Below are positions 1-9,313 of a stretch of DNA of 64,000 bases, piece after piece; within the stretch, counting starts at the first letter, position 1; each line of letters opens with the position of its first letter. The stretch covers positions 4,030,001 to 4,094,000 of the forward strand of contig NZ_CP092462.1 of assembly GCF_022387135.1 (NCBI RefSeq), in the 5' to 3' direction. The position numbers and the translations under genes are program-made. The notes beneath the pieces were generated by a model. That model was given only the letters and a program-made list of their open reading frames with translations, was not told the origin of the DNA and did no database searches. The DNA is from Comamonas sp. B21-038 (GTDB taxonomy: Bacteria; Pseudomonadota; Gammaproteobacteria; Burkholderiales; Burkholderiaceae_C).

Positions 1-42
1 CGCGCGGCCACCGGGCTTGTTGTCATTCATCATCACAGACAT
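1..42 (-). CDS. possible 5' end of a gene continuing beyond the window
   Basis: An ATG at 42 on the minus strand opens a frame (M-S-V-M-M-N-D-N-K-P-G-G-R-A) that stays open to the window edge, 20 bases after the imelysin stop. A purine-rich AAGGA lies upstream of it. In related bacteria imelysin genes often sit in a run with a di-haem oxidoreductase, so this could be that gene, but 14 codons are too few to identify it. Confidence 0.3.
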   Translation of the reverse strand, partial: MSVMMNDNKPGGRA

Positions 43-62
43 AGTGCAGCAACGGTCCTTCG

Positions 63-1265
63 TCAGGGCTGGACCAGGGTCAGCTTGGTGATGCCGATGG
101 CATTGGCCGCCTGCACCAGCAGCTTGGACTGCTCGGTGGCGCTGTCCACCGCCGCCTGGATGCGCTTGCGGCCCGGTGCGTCGGCGCCGCCAATGATTTC
201 TCGGTCGAACGGGGCCTGGATGCCTTCGGTCGCCTTGACCGTGCTGGCGATCTGCGCGCTGGTCTTGCCCGACAGTTCGGCATTCTTGGCCGCCACCAGG
301 TCGGCCAGCGAGGCCACCTTCAGGGTCGAGCCATCGCGGCGCTTGTACTGGCCCAGCCAGACGTTCTGGATGCCGGTGGCATTGGCGACCATGTCGCGGT
401 GGGTGTTGTCGGAGAAGCAGGAATGCTCGTCTTCCTGGTCCTGCGAGTTCAGCGGCACTTCCATGCGCTCGCCCGCCAGTTCTCCGCGCGAGAGCGAGCC
501 CAGGCCGACGATGATCTTGCGCACCGACTCCACGCCGCCCTTGTCGAACTGCGCGCGGTAGTTCTTCTGGCCCGGCGCCCAGGCCTTGGTGACGCTGGCC
601 AGGTCGTCGATCAGCAGCTCGGTCACCACCTTCAGGTAGAGACGGCGGCGGTCGGCGTTGGCGCGCTTGCCATCGACATAGTCTTCAAACGAGCGGTCGC
701 CCGGGCCGGTTTCGGACAGGTCCTGGCCCCAGAGCAGAAACTCGATCGCATGCCAGCCAGTGGCAATGTTTTCCTCGCCGCCGCGCTCGTTTTGCTTGGC
801 CAGGTTGGCCTTGGTGATCTTGAACTTGGGATCGTTGATGAAGCCGGCGTTGGGCTTGCCCTCGACATAGTCCACATAGGACTCGTCCATCGGCCAGGCA
901 TTGATCTGGCCTTCGGGGCCGTTCTCGTCATCGATCGGGCCGCCGTAGAAGCGGAAGGCCTCCGTCTGACCATAGAACTCACGCGCGTCGAGCCAGCTCT
1001 TGCGTGCGGCTTCCAGCGTCTCTTTGGAGGGGGCTGCGAGCAAGGCGGCAATGGCCTTTTGCATGTCGCGTGCCGATGCCAAGCTATCGCTGTAGTTGGC
1101 GTAGACCAATTCGCTGTAGCCCACTGCCACCGCACGGGCGTCCAGCTTGCCGGCCTTGGCGGCCGCCGTCTGTGCAAACGCCGGTGCAGACACGCCGGCA
1201 ACTGCGCCCAAACCCAGGCCCAAGGCCAGCCCCAACACCGAACGGCGTACTAGTCGTTGCGACAT
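63..1265 (-). CDS. imelysin family (peptidase M75) periplasmic protein
   Basis: This is a 400-residue protein of the imelysin / IrpA-like family, extracytoplasmic proteins linked to iron homeostasis; whether they are active peptidases is unsettled. The family motif GxHxxE is visible as GWHAIEFLLWG near residue 170. The N terminus (MSQRLVRRSVLG, then a Gly/Ala/Leu-rich stretch ending in AFA) is a Sec signal peptide. The start at 1265 is preferred because GAGGG lies about 7 bases upstream; a start 8 codons earlier has no such site and would extend the charged n-region. The gene is probably the first of an operon running off the window at 1. Similar genes are often iron-regulated; a weak GATAAGAATTC element lies about 95 bases upstream. 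Confidence 0.9.
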   Translation of the reverse strand: MSQRLVRRSVLGLALGLGLGAVAGVSAPAFAQTAAAKAGKLDARAVAVGYSELVYANYSDSLASARDMQKAIAALLAAPSKETLEAARKSWLDAREFYGQTEAFRFYGGPIDDENGPEGQINAWPMDESYVDYVEGKPNAGFINDPKFKITKANLAKQNERGGEENIATGWHAIEFLLWGQDLSETGPGDRSFEDYVDGKRANADRRRLYLKVVTELLIDDLASVTKAWAPGQKNYRAQFDKGGVESVRKIIVGLGSLSRGELAGERMEVPLNSQDQEDEHSCFSDNTHRDMVANATGIQNVWLGQYKRRDGSTLKVASLADLVAAKNAELSGKTSAQIASTVKATEGIQAPFDREIIGGADAPGRKRIQAAVDSATEQSKLLVQAANAIGITKLTLVQP

Positions 1266-1723
1266 AGATTCCCTCTTCCAAAAAAACATGCAGGCACAGC
1301 GGCGCTGTGCTGCTCAACAACAAGGGTTTGGCTGGGCTGCTATAGGCGTGCGTGTTGTGAATTCTTATCGCAGCAGCTTGGCTAGGTGGTCGAAAGCCAG
1401 GCGGGTGAAGCACCGGTCTGCCCCTGTCTCCGGGGGCAAGAAAGCCTGGTTTCGAATGGCTTCAGCGCAGTCCCTTGGTCCACACGGGCGTATGGGCAGG
1501 CTCGCTGAGCGGCATAGTATCGCCGCAGTCACAAATCCGCACAACCTGGGACGGATCTAGCGATCCTCTGCAGGGCCCTCGCCCAACGGGATGGACGCGG
1601 ATCGGGATGCGGCGCATCGCGCCTTTTGCCGTCGAGCCGTAGCCGGGGTTTTGCAACGGGTACCCATGCGACAAAAAAAGGGCGCCTGCAAGCGCCCCGG
1701 TACCGGTCAAAGGCCAGGCGGCT
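1266..1723. other. intergenic region between the imelysin gene and pyk
   Basis: This 458-base stretch has no convincing gene. It holds the pyk terminator (1673-1698) and the imelysin promoter region. An open frame on the minus strand (1462-1710) runs through the terminator hairpin and has no ribosome site, so I do not call it. The element GCGATAAGAATTC (minus strand, around 1359-1371) weakly resembles half of a Fur site. Short GC-rich inverted repeats near 1420-1440 have no U-tract. Confidence 0.5.
1673..1698 (-). terminator. rho-independent terminator of pyk
   Basis: Read on the minus strand, GGGCGC-TTGCAG-GCGCCC is followed directly by seven T residues, 26 bases after the pyk stop. It is a classic intrinsic terminator. 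Confidence 0.9.
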
Positions 1724-3169
1724 TTAAAGCACGCGGCTGATCTTCATCATGTTGGTGCCGCCGGGCGAGCCCATCGGCTCGCCACAGGTGATCGCATAGA
1801 TATCGCCGCTTTGCACGATATCGCGGGCCTTCAGGTGCACCTCGGCCTGGGCCAGCGCGGTGTCGCGGTCGGCGCTGGTGTCCATCAGCAACGGGCGCAC
1901 ATTGCGGTACAGCGCCATCTTGCGCTGGGTGGCCACCTTCGGCGTCAGCGCGTAGATGGGGATCTGGGTGCGGTGGCGGCTCATCCACAGCGCGGTCGAG
2001 CCGCTGTCGGTCATCGCGACCAGGGCCTTGGCACCCAGATGGGTGGCAGTGAACAGCGCGCCCAACGCGATGCTCTGGTCGATGCGCTGGAAGGTCTTGC
2101 CCACAAAGTCGGTGTCCACATCCCAGTCGGCCGAGGCCTCAGCCTGGGCGCAGATGTCAACCATCTCCAGCACCGTCTCCAGCGGGAACTTGCCGGCAGC
2201 TGTCTCGGCGCTCAGCATCACGGCGTCGGTGCCGTCCAGCACGGCATTGGCCACGTCGCTCACCTCGGCGCGGGTGGGCACGGGGTTGGTGATCATGCTC
2301 TCCATCATCTGCGTGGCGGTGATGACCACCTTGTCCATCTCGCGCGCCATGCGGATCATCTTCTTTTGCAAGGCCGGCACCGCCGCATGGCCCACTTCCA
2401 CTGCCAGGTCACCGCGCGCGACCATGATGCCGTCGGACACGCGCAGGATGTCTTCCAGGTGCGGAATCGCCTCGGCACGCTCGATCTTGGCAATCAGGCC
2501 GGGGCGGTGGCGGTACTCGGCTGCGGCCACCATGCACAGCTGGCGTGCCATTTCCATGTCGGTGGCGGTCTTGGGAAAGCTGACGGCTACGTAGTCGGCC
2601 TGGAAGCTCATCGCGGTCTTGATGTCCTCCATGTCCTTGGCCGTCAGCGCCGGCGCGGTCAGGCCGCCGCCCTTTTTGTTGATGCCCTTGTTGTTGGACA
2701 GCTCGCCACCGAGCTTGACGGTGGTGTGCACCGCGTCGCCCAGCACACCATCGACGGTCAGCACGATCAGGCCGTCGTTGAGCAGCAGCACATCGCCCGC
2801 GCGCACATCGCGGGGCAGCTCCTTGTAGTCCAGACCCACGCCCTGCAGGTCACCGGGCTCCTGGCGGGAGGCATCGAGTACAAACTTCGCGCCCGGCTCC
2901 AGCATCACCTTGCCTTCGGCAAACTTGCCGACACGGATCTTGGGGCCTTGCAGGTCGGCCATGATGGCCACTTCACGGCCGGCACGCTGCGCCGCCTCGC
3001 GCACCATGCGGGCGCGGTCCACATGGTCCTGCGCCTTGCCGTGGCTGAAGTTCAGACGCACCACATTGACCCCCGCACGGATCATCTCTTCGAGCAGGGC
3101 CGGCTCGCTGGAGGCGGGGCCCAGCGTGGCAACAATCTTGGTGGCGCGGCGGATCTTGGGCGAAATCAT
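1724..3169 (-). CDS. pyk: pyruvate kinase
   Basis: This 481-residue enzyme converts phosphoenolpyruvate and ADP to pyruvate and ATP, the last step of lower glycolysis, in the cytoplasm. The N terminus (RRATKIVATLGPAS) is the hallmark pyruvate kinase opening. Further family blocks are VRLNFSHG, the catalytic-lysine segment LIAKIERAEA, MVARGDLAVEV and ITATQMMESM. Length is normal for type II bacterial enzymes. The start at 3169 carries AGGGA eight bases upstream; an upstream in-frame start would add 16 residues that do not fit the family. It is a single gene with its own terminator, on the same strand as pgk 34 kb away. Confidence 0.97.
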   Translation of the reverse strand: MISPKIRRATKIVATLGPASSEPALLEEMIRAGVNVVRLNFSHGKAQDHVDRARMVREAAQRAGREVAIMADLQGPKIRVGKFAEGKVMLEPGAKFVLDASRQEPGDLQGVGLDYKELPRDVRAGDVLLLNDGLIVLTVDGVLGDAVHTTVKLGGELSNNKGINKKGGGLTAPALTAKDMEDIKTAMSFQADYVAVSFPKTATDMEMARQLCMVAAAEYRHRPGLIAKIERAEAIPHLEDILRVSDGIMVARGDLAVEVGHAAVPALQKKMIRMAREMDKVVITATQMMESMITNPVPTRAEVSDVANAVLDGTDAVMLSAETAAGKFPLETVLEMVDICAQAEASADWDVDTDFVGKTFQRIDQSIALGALFTATHLGAKALVAMTDSGSTALWMSRHRTQIPIYALTPKVATQRKMALYRNVRPLLMDTSADRDTALAQAEVHLKARDIVQSGDIYAITCGEPMGSPGGTNMMKISRVL

Positions 3170-3323
3170 GGACAGGTCCCTGTGTCTTTGTCTCAAAAGT
3201 GGGGCCGGCCCTGTCACCAGATACCGGCCCGATGTAATTCAGTTCCATTCTGACACGAGAAACAGCCACTGCGAGTTACAGCGCGGTTTCATTCGATGTG
3301 CGTTTGCACAATGGAGCGGCCCA

Positions 3324-3363
3324 TAAAAAAACACCTGCAAGGCGCCAGGCCCGGCAGGTGTTG
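3324..3363 (-). terminator. rho-independent terminator of the aminopeptidase gene
   Basis: On the minus strand the arms ACACCTGC and GCAGGTGT enclose a GC-rich loop and are followed by seven T residues, about 20 bases after the stop at 3381. Confidence 0.88.
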
Positions 3364-3380
3364 TGTAAACGCAGGTCGGA

Positions 3381-4823
3381 TCAGGCCAGATCGGCAGGCC
3401 GGGGCGCGCCATCGCGCATCAGCGCTTCGATCTCGTCGGCCTTGACCGGCACGCCGCGCGTGAGCAGCTCGCAACCATCGTCGGTGATCAGCGCATCGTC
3501 TTCGATGCGGATGCCGATGTTGTGGAACGCTTCAGGCACGCCATCGGCCGGACGCACATAGATACCGGGCTCGATGGTGGTCAGCATGCCGGGGCGCAGG
3601 ATGCGGCTGGGGCGGTTGAGGATCAGCTCGCCCGAGAGCGGATCACGCCGCTCGCTGGTGTGGCCGACTTCGCTGGGCTCGATGTAGCTGCCGCAGTCAT
3701 GCACATCCATGCCCATCCAGTGGCCGGTGCGGTGCATGTAGAACTGGAAGTAGCTGCGGTTGTCGATGACATCCTGCACGCTGCCGACCTTGTTCTTGTC
3801 GAGCAGGCCCAGATCGAGCATGCCCTGCGCAAGCACGGCGACGGTGGCGTCATGCATGTCGTTGAAGCGCTTGCCAGGCCGGGCCAGCGCAATGGCCGCA
3901 TCCTGGCTGGCCAGCACCAGATCGTACAGATCGCGCTGCGGGCCGCTGAATCTGCCATTGGTGGGGAAGGTGCGGGTGATGTCGCTGGCATAGCCATCGA
4001 GCTCGCAGCCTGCGTCGATCAGCACCAGCTCACCATCGCGGATGGGCGCCGCATCGGCGCGGTAGTGCAGCACGCAGGCATTGGCGCCAGCGGCCACGAT
4101 GGAGCCATAAGCGGGGTACTGCGAGCCGTATTCGCGGAAGGCTTGCAGCAGCTCGGCATCCAGGTGGTACTCGCGCACATCCTGGCCGGCGCGGAGCATG
4201 CGGGCCGAGCGCTGCATCGCCAGAATATGGGCGCGGGCGCTGATGGCCCCGGCGCGGCGCAGAATCGGCACTTCATGCGCATCCTTGAAGAGCCGCATTT
4301 CGTCGAGCACGGTGCACAGGTCGCGCTGCTGCTCGGGCACCAGTGCGCCATAGCGGGTGCGGGCACGCACGCCATTGAGCCACTGCGCCACTGTGCTCTC
4401 CAGCCCCTGGTGGATCGCAAACGGGTACCAGACCACGCTGCGGTTCTCCAGCATCTTGGGCATGCGGGCGGCCTGCTCGGCGACCGAATAGGCCTGCGTT
4501 ACGCCCAGGGCCGCCACCGCTGCCTCCGGGCCCAGGCGGTAGCCGTCCCAGATCTCGCGCGCCAGGTCCTTGGGCGCGCAAAACAGGGTGGTCTTGCCAT
4601 CGGCGGTGATCACAAGGCTGGCATGGGGCTCGGTGAAACCGGTCAGGTAGTAGAAATAGCTGTCGTGGCGGTACAGGAAGTCGCTGTCGCGGTTGCGCGG
4701 ATGCTCGGGCGCCGTGGGGATGATGGCGATCCCGCCTTCGCCCAGCTGGCGCGCGACCTGGGCGCGGCGCTCGGCATAGACGGACTGTGCGGGTATGGCT
4801 GGGGTGGGGGCAGGTGCGTGCAT
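3381..4823 (-). CDS. pepP: Xaa-Pro aminopeptidase (M24B)
   Basis: This 480-residue cytoplasmic metallopeptidase removes an N-terminal residue preceding proline. It has an aminopeptidase-P N-terminal domain (about residues 10-140) and a pita-bread catalytic domain. The five metal ligands are recognisable: two Asp in LIDAGCELDGYASDITRTF (about 270 and 281), His in HRTGHWMGMDVHD, Glu in TIEPGIYV and Glu in RIEDDALI. Length matches the family (about 440-480). The start at 4823 gives the usual short lead into the domain; no strong ribosome site is seen. It is divergent from nudJ across a 106-base gap. Confidence 0.93.
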   Translation of the reverse strand: MHAPAPTPAIPAQSVYAERRAQVARQLGEGGIAIIPTAPEHPRNRDSDFLYRHDSYFYYLTGFTEPHASLVITADGKTTLFCAPKDLAREIWDGYRLGPEAAVAALGVTQAYSVAEQAARMPKMLENRSVVWYPFAIHQGLESTVAQWLNGVRARTRYGALVPEQQRDLCTVLDEMRLFKDAHEVPILRRAGAISARAHILAMQRSARMLRAGQDVREYHLDAELLQAFREYGSQYPAYGSIVAAGANACVLHYRADAAPIRDGELVLIDAGCELDGYASDITRTFPTNGRFSGPQRDLYDLVLASQDAAIALARPGKRFNDMHDATVAVLAQGMLDLGLLDKNKVGSVQDVIDNRSYFQFYMHRTGHWMGMDVHDCGSYIEPSEVGHTSERRDPLSGELILNRPSRILRPGMLTTIEPGIYVRPADGVPEAFHNIGIRIEDDALITDDGCELLTRGVPVKADEIEALMRDGAPRPADLA

Positions 4824-4897
4824 GGCGCTATCGTACTGCAGAGCATGGCTGCAGCGCCCGAGCTTGCATGGGCGCGGCAAGCCCTTTCGCCGCTTTT

Positions 4898-4903
4898 TAT
4901 AAT
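4898..4903 (+). promoter_or_regulatory. perfect -10 hexamer upstream of nudJ
   Basis: A consensus TATAAT lies 26 bases before the nudJ ATG in a short T-rich tract (CTTTTTATAATTTC), unusual in this GC-rich sequence. No good -35 is present at 16-18 bases. Transcription would start about 20 bases before the ATG, giving a very short leader. Confidence 0.45.
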
Positions 4904-4929
4904 TTCAGCGACTTGGCACATAATGCCGC

Positions 4930-5433
4930 ATGCCCCACCGCTGGAAACCCAACGTCACCGTGGCCGCCGTCATTGAGCGCGATGGCCGATTTTTGCTGGT
5001 CGAGGAAGACACCTCGGACGGCATCCGCCTGAACAACCCGGCGGGCCATCTGGACCCGGGCGAATCCCCCATCCAGGCCTGTGTACGCGAGGTGCTCGAA
5101 GAGACGGCCTTCGACTTCAAGCCCTCGGCCCTGCTGGGCATCTACATGAACCGCTTTGTACGGACCAAGAGCGGCGCGGACACCACCTATATGCGCTTTG
5201 CGTTCACCGGCACTGTGGGCGCCTTCTATGAAAACCAGCCGCTCGACGAAGGCATACGCCGCACCGTCTGGATGACCGCCGATGAAATGCGCGCCGAGGC
5301 CCACCAGATGCGCAGCCCGCTGGTGCTGCAGTCGCTGGACGACTACCTGGCCGGCCAGCGTTTTGCGCTGAACCTGATCTACACCGATGCATCGGTGCTG
5401 GTGCAGCCCGATGGCGTGAACCCGCTGGAATAG
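4930..5433 (+). CDS. nudJ: Nudix hydrolase, NudJ-like
   Basis: This 167-residue Nudix hydrolase would cleave a nucleoside diphosphate linked to another group; NudJ of E. coli acts on thiamine pyrophosphate precursors and nucleoside di/triphosphates. The Nudix box is complete at residues 39-61: G39 (x5) E45 (x7) R53-E54-V-L-E57-E58-T, with the metal-binding glutamates intact. Size and the N-terminal pattern (PNVTVAAVIERDGRFLLVEE) fit NudJ. The ribosome site is weak. In many proteobacteria nudJ directly precedes mnmA; here mnmA lies 8.7 kb downstream. Confidence 0.85.
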   Translation: MPHRWKPNVTVAAVIERDGRFLLVEEDTSDGIRLNNPAGHLDPGESPIQACVREVLEETAFDFKPSALLGIYMNRFVRTKSGADTTYMRFAFTGTVGAFYENQPLDEGIRRTVWMTADEMRAEAHQMRSPLVLQSLDDYLAGQRFALNLIYTDASVLVQPDGVNPLE

Positions 5434-5493
5434 ACCCCGGAAGGCCTCAGGCATCGCACCGGCAGCCTCGGAGGCGGCCCCTGGCCGCTGCGT

Positions 5494-6468
5494 TCATTGC
5501 ATGCTGATCTTGCGCTCCTTGACCACCTTGCCCCACTGCTCGTACTCCTTTTTCATGAAGGCGGCAAATGCTGCGCGTGTGGTCGGTTGCGGCGTCAGGC
5601 CGTGCACGTTCAGCGCCTCGCCCACAGCGGGGTCGTTCAGCACCTTGACAATCTCCGCATTCCAGCGTTCGAGCACCGGCTCGGGCGTCTTGCCCGGTGC
5701 CACAAACGCATACCAATTGAGAGCTTCGAAGCCGGGGTAGCCCGCCTCGGCAACGGTGGGGATGTTGGGCATGTACGCGGGCCGCGTCAAGCCGGTGGTC
5801 GCCAGCGGAATCAGCTTGCCGGTCTCGATATGGGGAAGCGCTGTCGGCGGAGCCGCAAAGTACGAGGTCACGCGCTCCCCGATCAAGTCTTGCAGCGCGG
5901 GAGCGCCTCCTTTGTAGGGAACATGCACCATGTCGACACCGGCGCGCTGGTTGAACAGCTCGCCCGCCAGGTGCGAGGCTGACCCGGCGCCGGTGGACGC
6001 ATAGTCCACGCCACCGGCCGTCTTCCGGGCCTTGGCCACAAAACCGGCCAGATCCTTCACCCCTGCGCCCTGGTGCACCACCAGCACATTGGGAAAGTTC
6101 ACGCCGCCCGAGATCGGCGCCAGGTCCTTGAACGGGTCGTAACCGACTTTCATGATGTGTGGCGCGATCGTCAGCGGGCCCACCGATCCGAACAGCAGCA
6201 CCGAGCCATCGGCGGGGGCCTTGGCCACAAACTGGTGCGCGATGTTGCCACCGGCGCCGCCCCGGTTGTCCACGACCACCGTCTGGCCGATGTTCTCCCC
6301 GAGCTTCTTGGCAATCAGGCGGGCTGCTGAATCTGCCGCACCGCCAGCTGCAAAGCCCACCACCAGGGTGACCGGCTTGCGCGGCGGAAAATCCTGGGCG
6401 TGGCCGGCGCCCTGCACTGCCACCAGTGCGAGCACCATCGTGCGCAACAGCGCTTGTCGTTTGTTCAT
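5494..6468 (-). CDS. Bug/TctC-family periplasmic tricarboxylate-binding protein
   Basis: This 324-residue extracytoplasmic solute receptor belongs to the tripartite tricarboxylate transport (Bug) family, which binds small carboxylates in the periplasm. A signal peptide (MNKRQALLRT, then VLALVAVQGAGHA) precedes the diagnostic RKPVTLVVGFAAGGAADSAAR ligand-loop region and the VDNRGGAGGNIA motif. AGGAG sits upstream of the ATG at 6468. It lies 28 bases after tcuB and probably ends the lysR-tcuA-tcuB-bug run, suggesting it captures tricarballylate, citrate or a similar acid. No TctA/TctB membrane subunits are in the window, so its permease must be encoded elsewhere, or it acts as a sensor. Confidence 0.92.
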   Translation of the reverse strand: MNKRQALLRTMVLALVAVQGAGHAQDFPPRKPVTLVVGFAAGGAADSAARLIAKKLGENIGQTVVVDNRGGAGGNIAHQFVAKAPADGSVLLFGSVGPLTIAPHIMKVGYDPFKDLAPISGGVNFPNVLVVHQGAGVKDLAGFVAKARKTAGGVDYASTGAGSASHLAGELFNQRAGVDMVHVPYKGGAPALQDLIGERVTSYFAAPPTALPHIETGKLIPLATTGLTRPAYMPNIPTVAEAGYPGFEALNWYAFVAPGKTPEPVLERWNAEIVKVLNDPAVGEALNVHGLTPQPTTRAAFAAFMKKEYEQWGKVVKERKISMQ

Positions 6469-6496
6469 CGTGAGTCTCCTGGATATGGGATTTTTG

Positions 6497-7705
6497 TCAG
6501 TCGGCACCCAGGCCAACAGGGCTGGGCTGCCGCTTTTCAGTGTTGTGGCGCAACAGCGCGGCCGTGCGGAACACGCCATGGGCAAACTTGCCGTAGGGCA
6601 GCGTGGCGAACAATGCGATCACCGCGCCCAGGTGCAGGCACAGCAACAGTGCCAAGGCGGGCGTGCCGCGCCCCAGCCACAGCGCCATGCCACTGGAGGC
6701 CACCACAAACAGCAGCGCAATGAAGCCAAGGTCCATGGGCTTTTGCCGGGAATCACCGTGCAGCGGGTGACGGCTTCGGTGCAGGCGCCACAGGCCCACC
6801 GTGCCCACCATCATGCCCAGCCCGCCCAGCGCACCCAGCACCTTGGGCAGGCTGGGCAGCTCGTAAGGCGCAGGCAGGTCGAAGGCATAGTGGTACACCG
6901 TGGCCAGCGCCGTTGCCGCAAAGCACAGCGCAAAGCCGTAGAAGGTGAAATGGTGAAACCGGCGGCGCGCCAGCGTGTAGGCGTCGTCGTCGTTGTGGCA
7001 GCCCTCGCCATGGCCGCCATCGAGGTACTTGAGGCGCAGCACATCCTGCGTCGCCTCTGCTGCAGCCGGCATACCGACATCCACCCCACTGGTGGCGGGC
7101 TTGACCTCCTTCCAAAAGCGGCGCACGCCCATGAAGAGCGCCAACACCACCAGCAAAAACACCGGCGCAAAAATGCCCACCATCAGGCCATGCGGGAACA
7201 GGTTGTAGAAGTTGTTGCCCAGCTGCGCATTCCACAGCTGGCCCACGCCGCCCCGCAACGCGACAGCCAATGCCAGAAACAGGAACAGCCCCAGCACCAT
7301 CGCCAGTGACAGGGTCAGGCCGTTTCGCTGGTACAGCCGCCCCAGCGCAGGAGGCCAGGCGTAGTCGGCATAGGTCTGGCCCCGTACCTCGGCCATGGCC
7401 TGGGGGATGTTGATGGCAAACTCGTGCGGCGGCGCGTACTGGCAGGCATGCAGGCAGGCGCCGCAGTTGTGGCACAGATTGGCCAGGTAATGCGCATCGG
7501 CCTTGCCAAACTCCAGACGGCGCGTCATCGCCGGGAACACGGCGCAAAAGCCTTCGCAGTAGCGGCAGGCATTGCAGATCTGCATCACGCGCGCCACCTC
7601 TTGCTCTGCGGGCGTCTGCGTGGGCGCAGCGATGATGGGGATGACCTTGCCGGTGGCCAGGGTCTGGGCCTGCTGGCCCAGTTCTTGCAGTGATTGGATG
7701 CTCAT
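6497..7705 (-). CDS. tcuB: tricarballylate/citrate utilisation Fe-S membrane protein TcuB
   Basis: This 402-residue membrane protein is thought to accept electrons from the TcuA flavoprotein and pass them to the quinone pool. Two four-cysteine clusters typical of [4Fe-4S] ferredoxin folds are visible: Cys44/47/50/54 and Cys78/81/84/88. They are followed by about six hydrophobic segments resembling a cytochrome b-type membrane anchor. Its ATG directly follows the tcuA stop (TGA-ATG), implying translational coupling. The assignment rests on domain order and the tcuA partner. Confidence 0.88.
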   Translation of the reverse strand: MSIQSLQELGQQAQTLATGKVIPIIAAPTQTPAEQEVARVMQICNACRYCEGFCAVFPAMTRRLEFGKADAHYLANLCHNCGACLHACQYAPPHEFAINIPQAMAEVRGQTYADYAWPPALGRLYQRNGLTLSLAMVLGLFLFLALAVALRGGVGQLWNAQLGNNFYNLFPHGLMVGIFAPVFLLVVLALFMGVRRFWKEVKPATSGVDVGMPAAAEATQDVLRLKYLDGGHGEGCHNDDDAYTLARRRFHHFTFYGFALCFAATALATVYHYAFDLPAPYELPSLPKVLGALGGLGMMVGTVGLWRLHRSRHPLHGDSRQKPMDLGFIALLFVVASSGMALWLGRGTPALALLLCLHLGAVIALFATLPYGKFAHGVFRTAALLRHNTEKRQPSPVGLGAD

Positions 7706-9145
7706 TCAGACCTCGTCGTTCACAGCGCCATGCAGCGCGGGCTGGCCGGCAGCGGCCAGTGCGGCATTGCGGCCAGCAATCCGCCCGAAAGCGGTACCAA
7801 TGGACATGCCCACCCCCGCCGTGTAGCCCTTACCCAGAACATTGCCCGCCATCATTTCGCCCGCCACGAACAGGTTCTGGCTGGCCTGCCCGCCAAAGCG
7901 CACTGCCGCGCTGTCATCGACCTTCAAACCCAGGTAGGTGAAGGTCACGCCCGGGCGCAGTGCATAGCCATAGAACGGGCCGGTATCCAGCGGCCGGGCC
8001 CAGTGCGTCTTGGCGGGGCTGATACCTTCGGTGTGGCAGTCGTCGAGCGCCGTATGGTCGAAATGGCCCGCCTTGCAGCTGGCGTTGTAGGCCTGGAGGG
8101 TCTGCATGAAGGTCTCCACCGGCAGTCCCAGCTTCTGGGCCAGCTGCGGCAGCGAATCAGCGCGCACGCCCGGAAACACCGGCGGCATGAAGCGGCCAAT
8201 GGCTTTGCTGTCGATGATGGAATACGCCATCTGCCCAGGCTGCTGTGCAACCAGCCGGCCCCAGATGGCATAGCGCTTGGGCCAGAAATCCTCGCCTTCA
8301 TCGTAGAAGCGCTGGGCATCGCGGTTGACCACCACGCCCAGCGACACGCAGTCAATGCGCGTGCAGATGCCGCCGTCATACAGCGGTGCACGGGCATCGA
8401 TGGCCACCATGTGCGCCTGGGTGGGGTCGCCCACGGCATCGGCAAGCTGGTCCTGGAGCATGTGCTTGAGCAACACACCCTGGTTGAAGGCCGTGCCACG
8501 GATGAGGAAGTTGTCGGCAGGCCATTCGCCACGGGCGTTCTGGCCCCAGGCCTCGCGCAGCCACTCCCGGTTCGACTCAAAGCCGCCGGCCGCCAGCACG
8601 CAGCTTTTGGCAGTGATGCGCTCGCCCTTGCACCAGGCGGCCTGGAAGCGGCCGTTGGCGATCTCCAGCCGGTCCACCGGTGACTCGTAGCGCACGTCCA
8701 CGCCCATCGCCTGCGCACTGCGGTAGTAGGCATTGACCAGGGCCTTGCCGCCACCCATGAAAAACGCATTAGTGCGCGCCACATGCAGCGCACCCGACAA
8801 CGGAGGCTGAAAATGCACGCCATGCCGGCGCATCCAGCTGCGGCAGGTCGAAGAGGCGCGGATCACCAGGCGGGCCAGGTGCTCATCGGTGATGCCGGCA
8901 GTGACCTTGAGCAGGTCTTGCCAGTACTCCTCCTCCGGATAGGCATCGACCAGCACATCCTGCGGGGCGTTGTGCATGCAGCGGAGATTGCGGGTGTGGC
9001 CGGAGTTGCCGCCGCGCCATGCGCGTGGTGCCGCTTCCAGCAGCAGCACGCGGCTGCCCGCTTCACGGGCCATGAGGGCGGCGCACAGCGCGGCATTGCC
9101 GCCACCGATGACGAGCACATCGGTGTCAAAGGCTTCAGTATTCAT
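7706..9145 (-). CDS. tcuA: FAD-dependent tricarballylate dehydrogenase TcuA
   Basis: This 479-residue flavoprotein is related to the succinate dehydrogenase/fumarate reductase flavoprotein family. In Salmonella TcuA oxidises tricarballylate to cis-aconitate, feeding the TCA cycle. The N-terminal FAD motif is DVLVIGGGNAALCAAL, followed by EAAPRAWRGGNSGHTRN, which matches TcuA; a C-terminal FAD-binding block (NLFVAGEMMAGNVLGKGYTAG) is present. The ATG at 9145 leaves the usual eight residues before the Rossmann fold; the longer frame begins at a non-ATG codon. It is the first gene after lysR on the same strand. Other tricarboxylates or fumarate-like acids remain possible substrates. Confidence 0.88.
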   Translation of the reverse strand: MNTEAFDTDVLVIGGGNAALCAALMAREAGSRVLLLEAAPRAWRGGNSGHTRNLRCMHNAPQDVLVDAYPEEEYWQDLLKVTAGITDEHLARLVIRASSTCRSWMRRHGVHFQPPLSGALHVARTNAFFMGGGKALVNAYYRSAQAMGVDVRYESPVDRLEIANGRFQAAWCKGERITAKSCVLAAGGFESNREWLREAWGQNARGEWPADNFLIRGTAFNQGVLLKHMLQDQLADAVGDPTQAHMVAIDARAPLYDGGICTRIDCVSLGVVVNRDAQRFYDEGEDFWPKRYAIWGRLVAQQPGQMAYSIIDSKAIGRFMPPVFPGVRADSLPQLAQKLGLPVETFMQTLQAYNASCKAGHFDHTALDDCHTEGISPAKTHWARPLDTGPFYGYALRPGVTFTYLGLKVDDSAAVRFGGQASQNLFVAGEMMAGNVLGKGYTAGVGMSIGTAFGRIAGRNAALAAAGQPALHGAVNDEV

Positions 9146-9313
9146 GAGGGGTTGCCACAAGGCGTGCCTGGTGGCGGTTCAACGTGGGAAGGGCCCGTCC
9201 TGGTCGTGGCGCTGCATCACAAGGGACGCGGTCCCGGCACCCCGACCGGCGAGAGTTGCCCCCACTTTAGACAACCGGTCCGCGCCGGTGCAGCCGTGCC
9301 AGCGCATGGGGGT

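Noticed and set aside
1462-1710. Possible 82-codon gene between the imelysin gene and pyk
   Set aside because: It runs through the pyk terminator hairpin and has no ribosome site.
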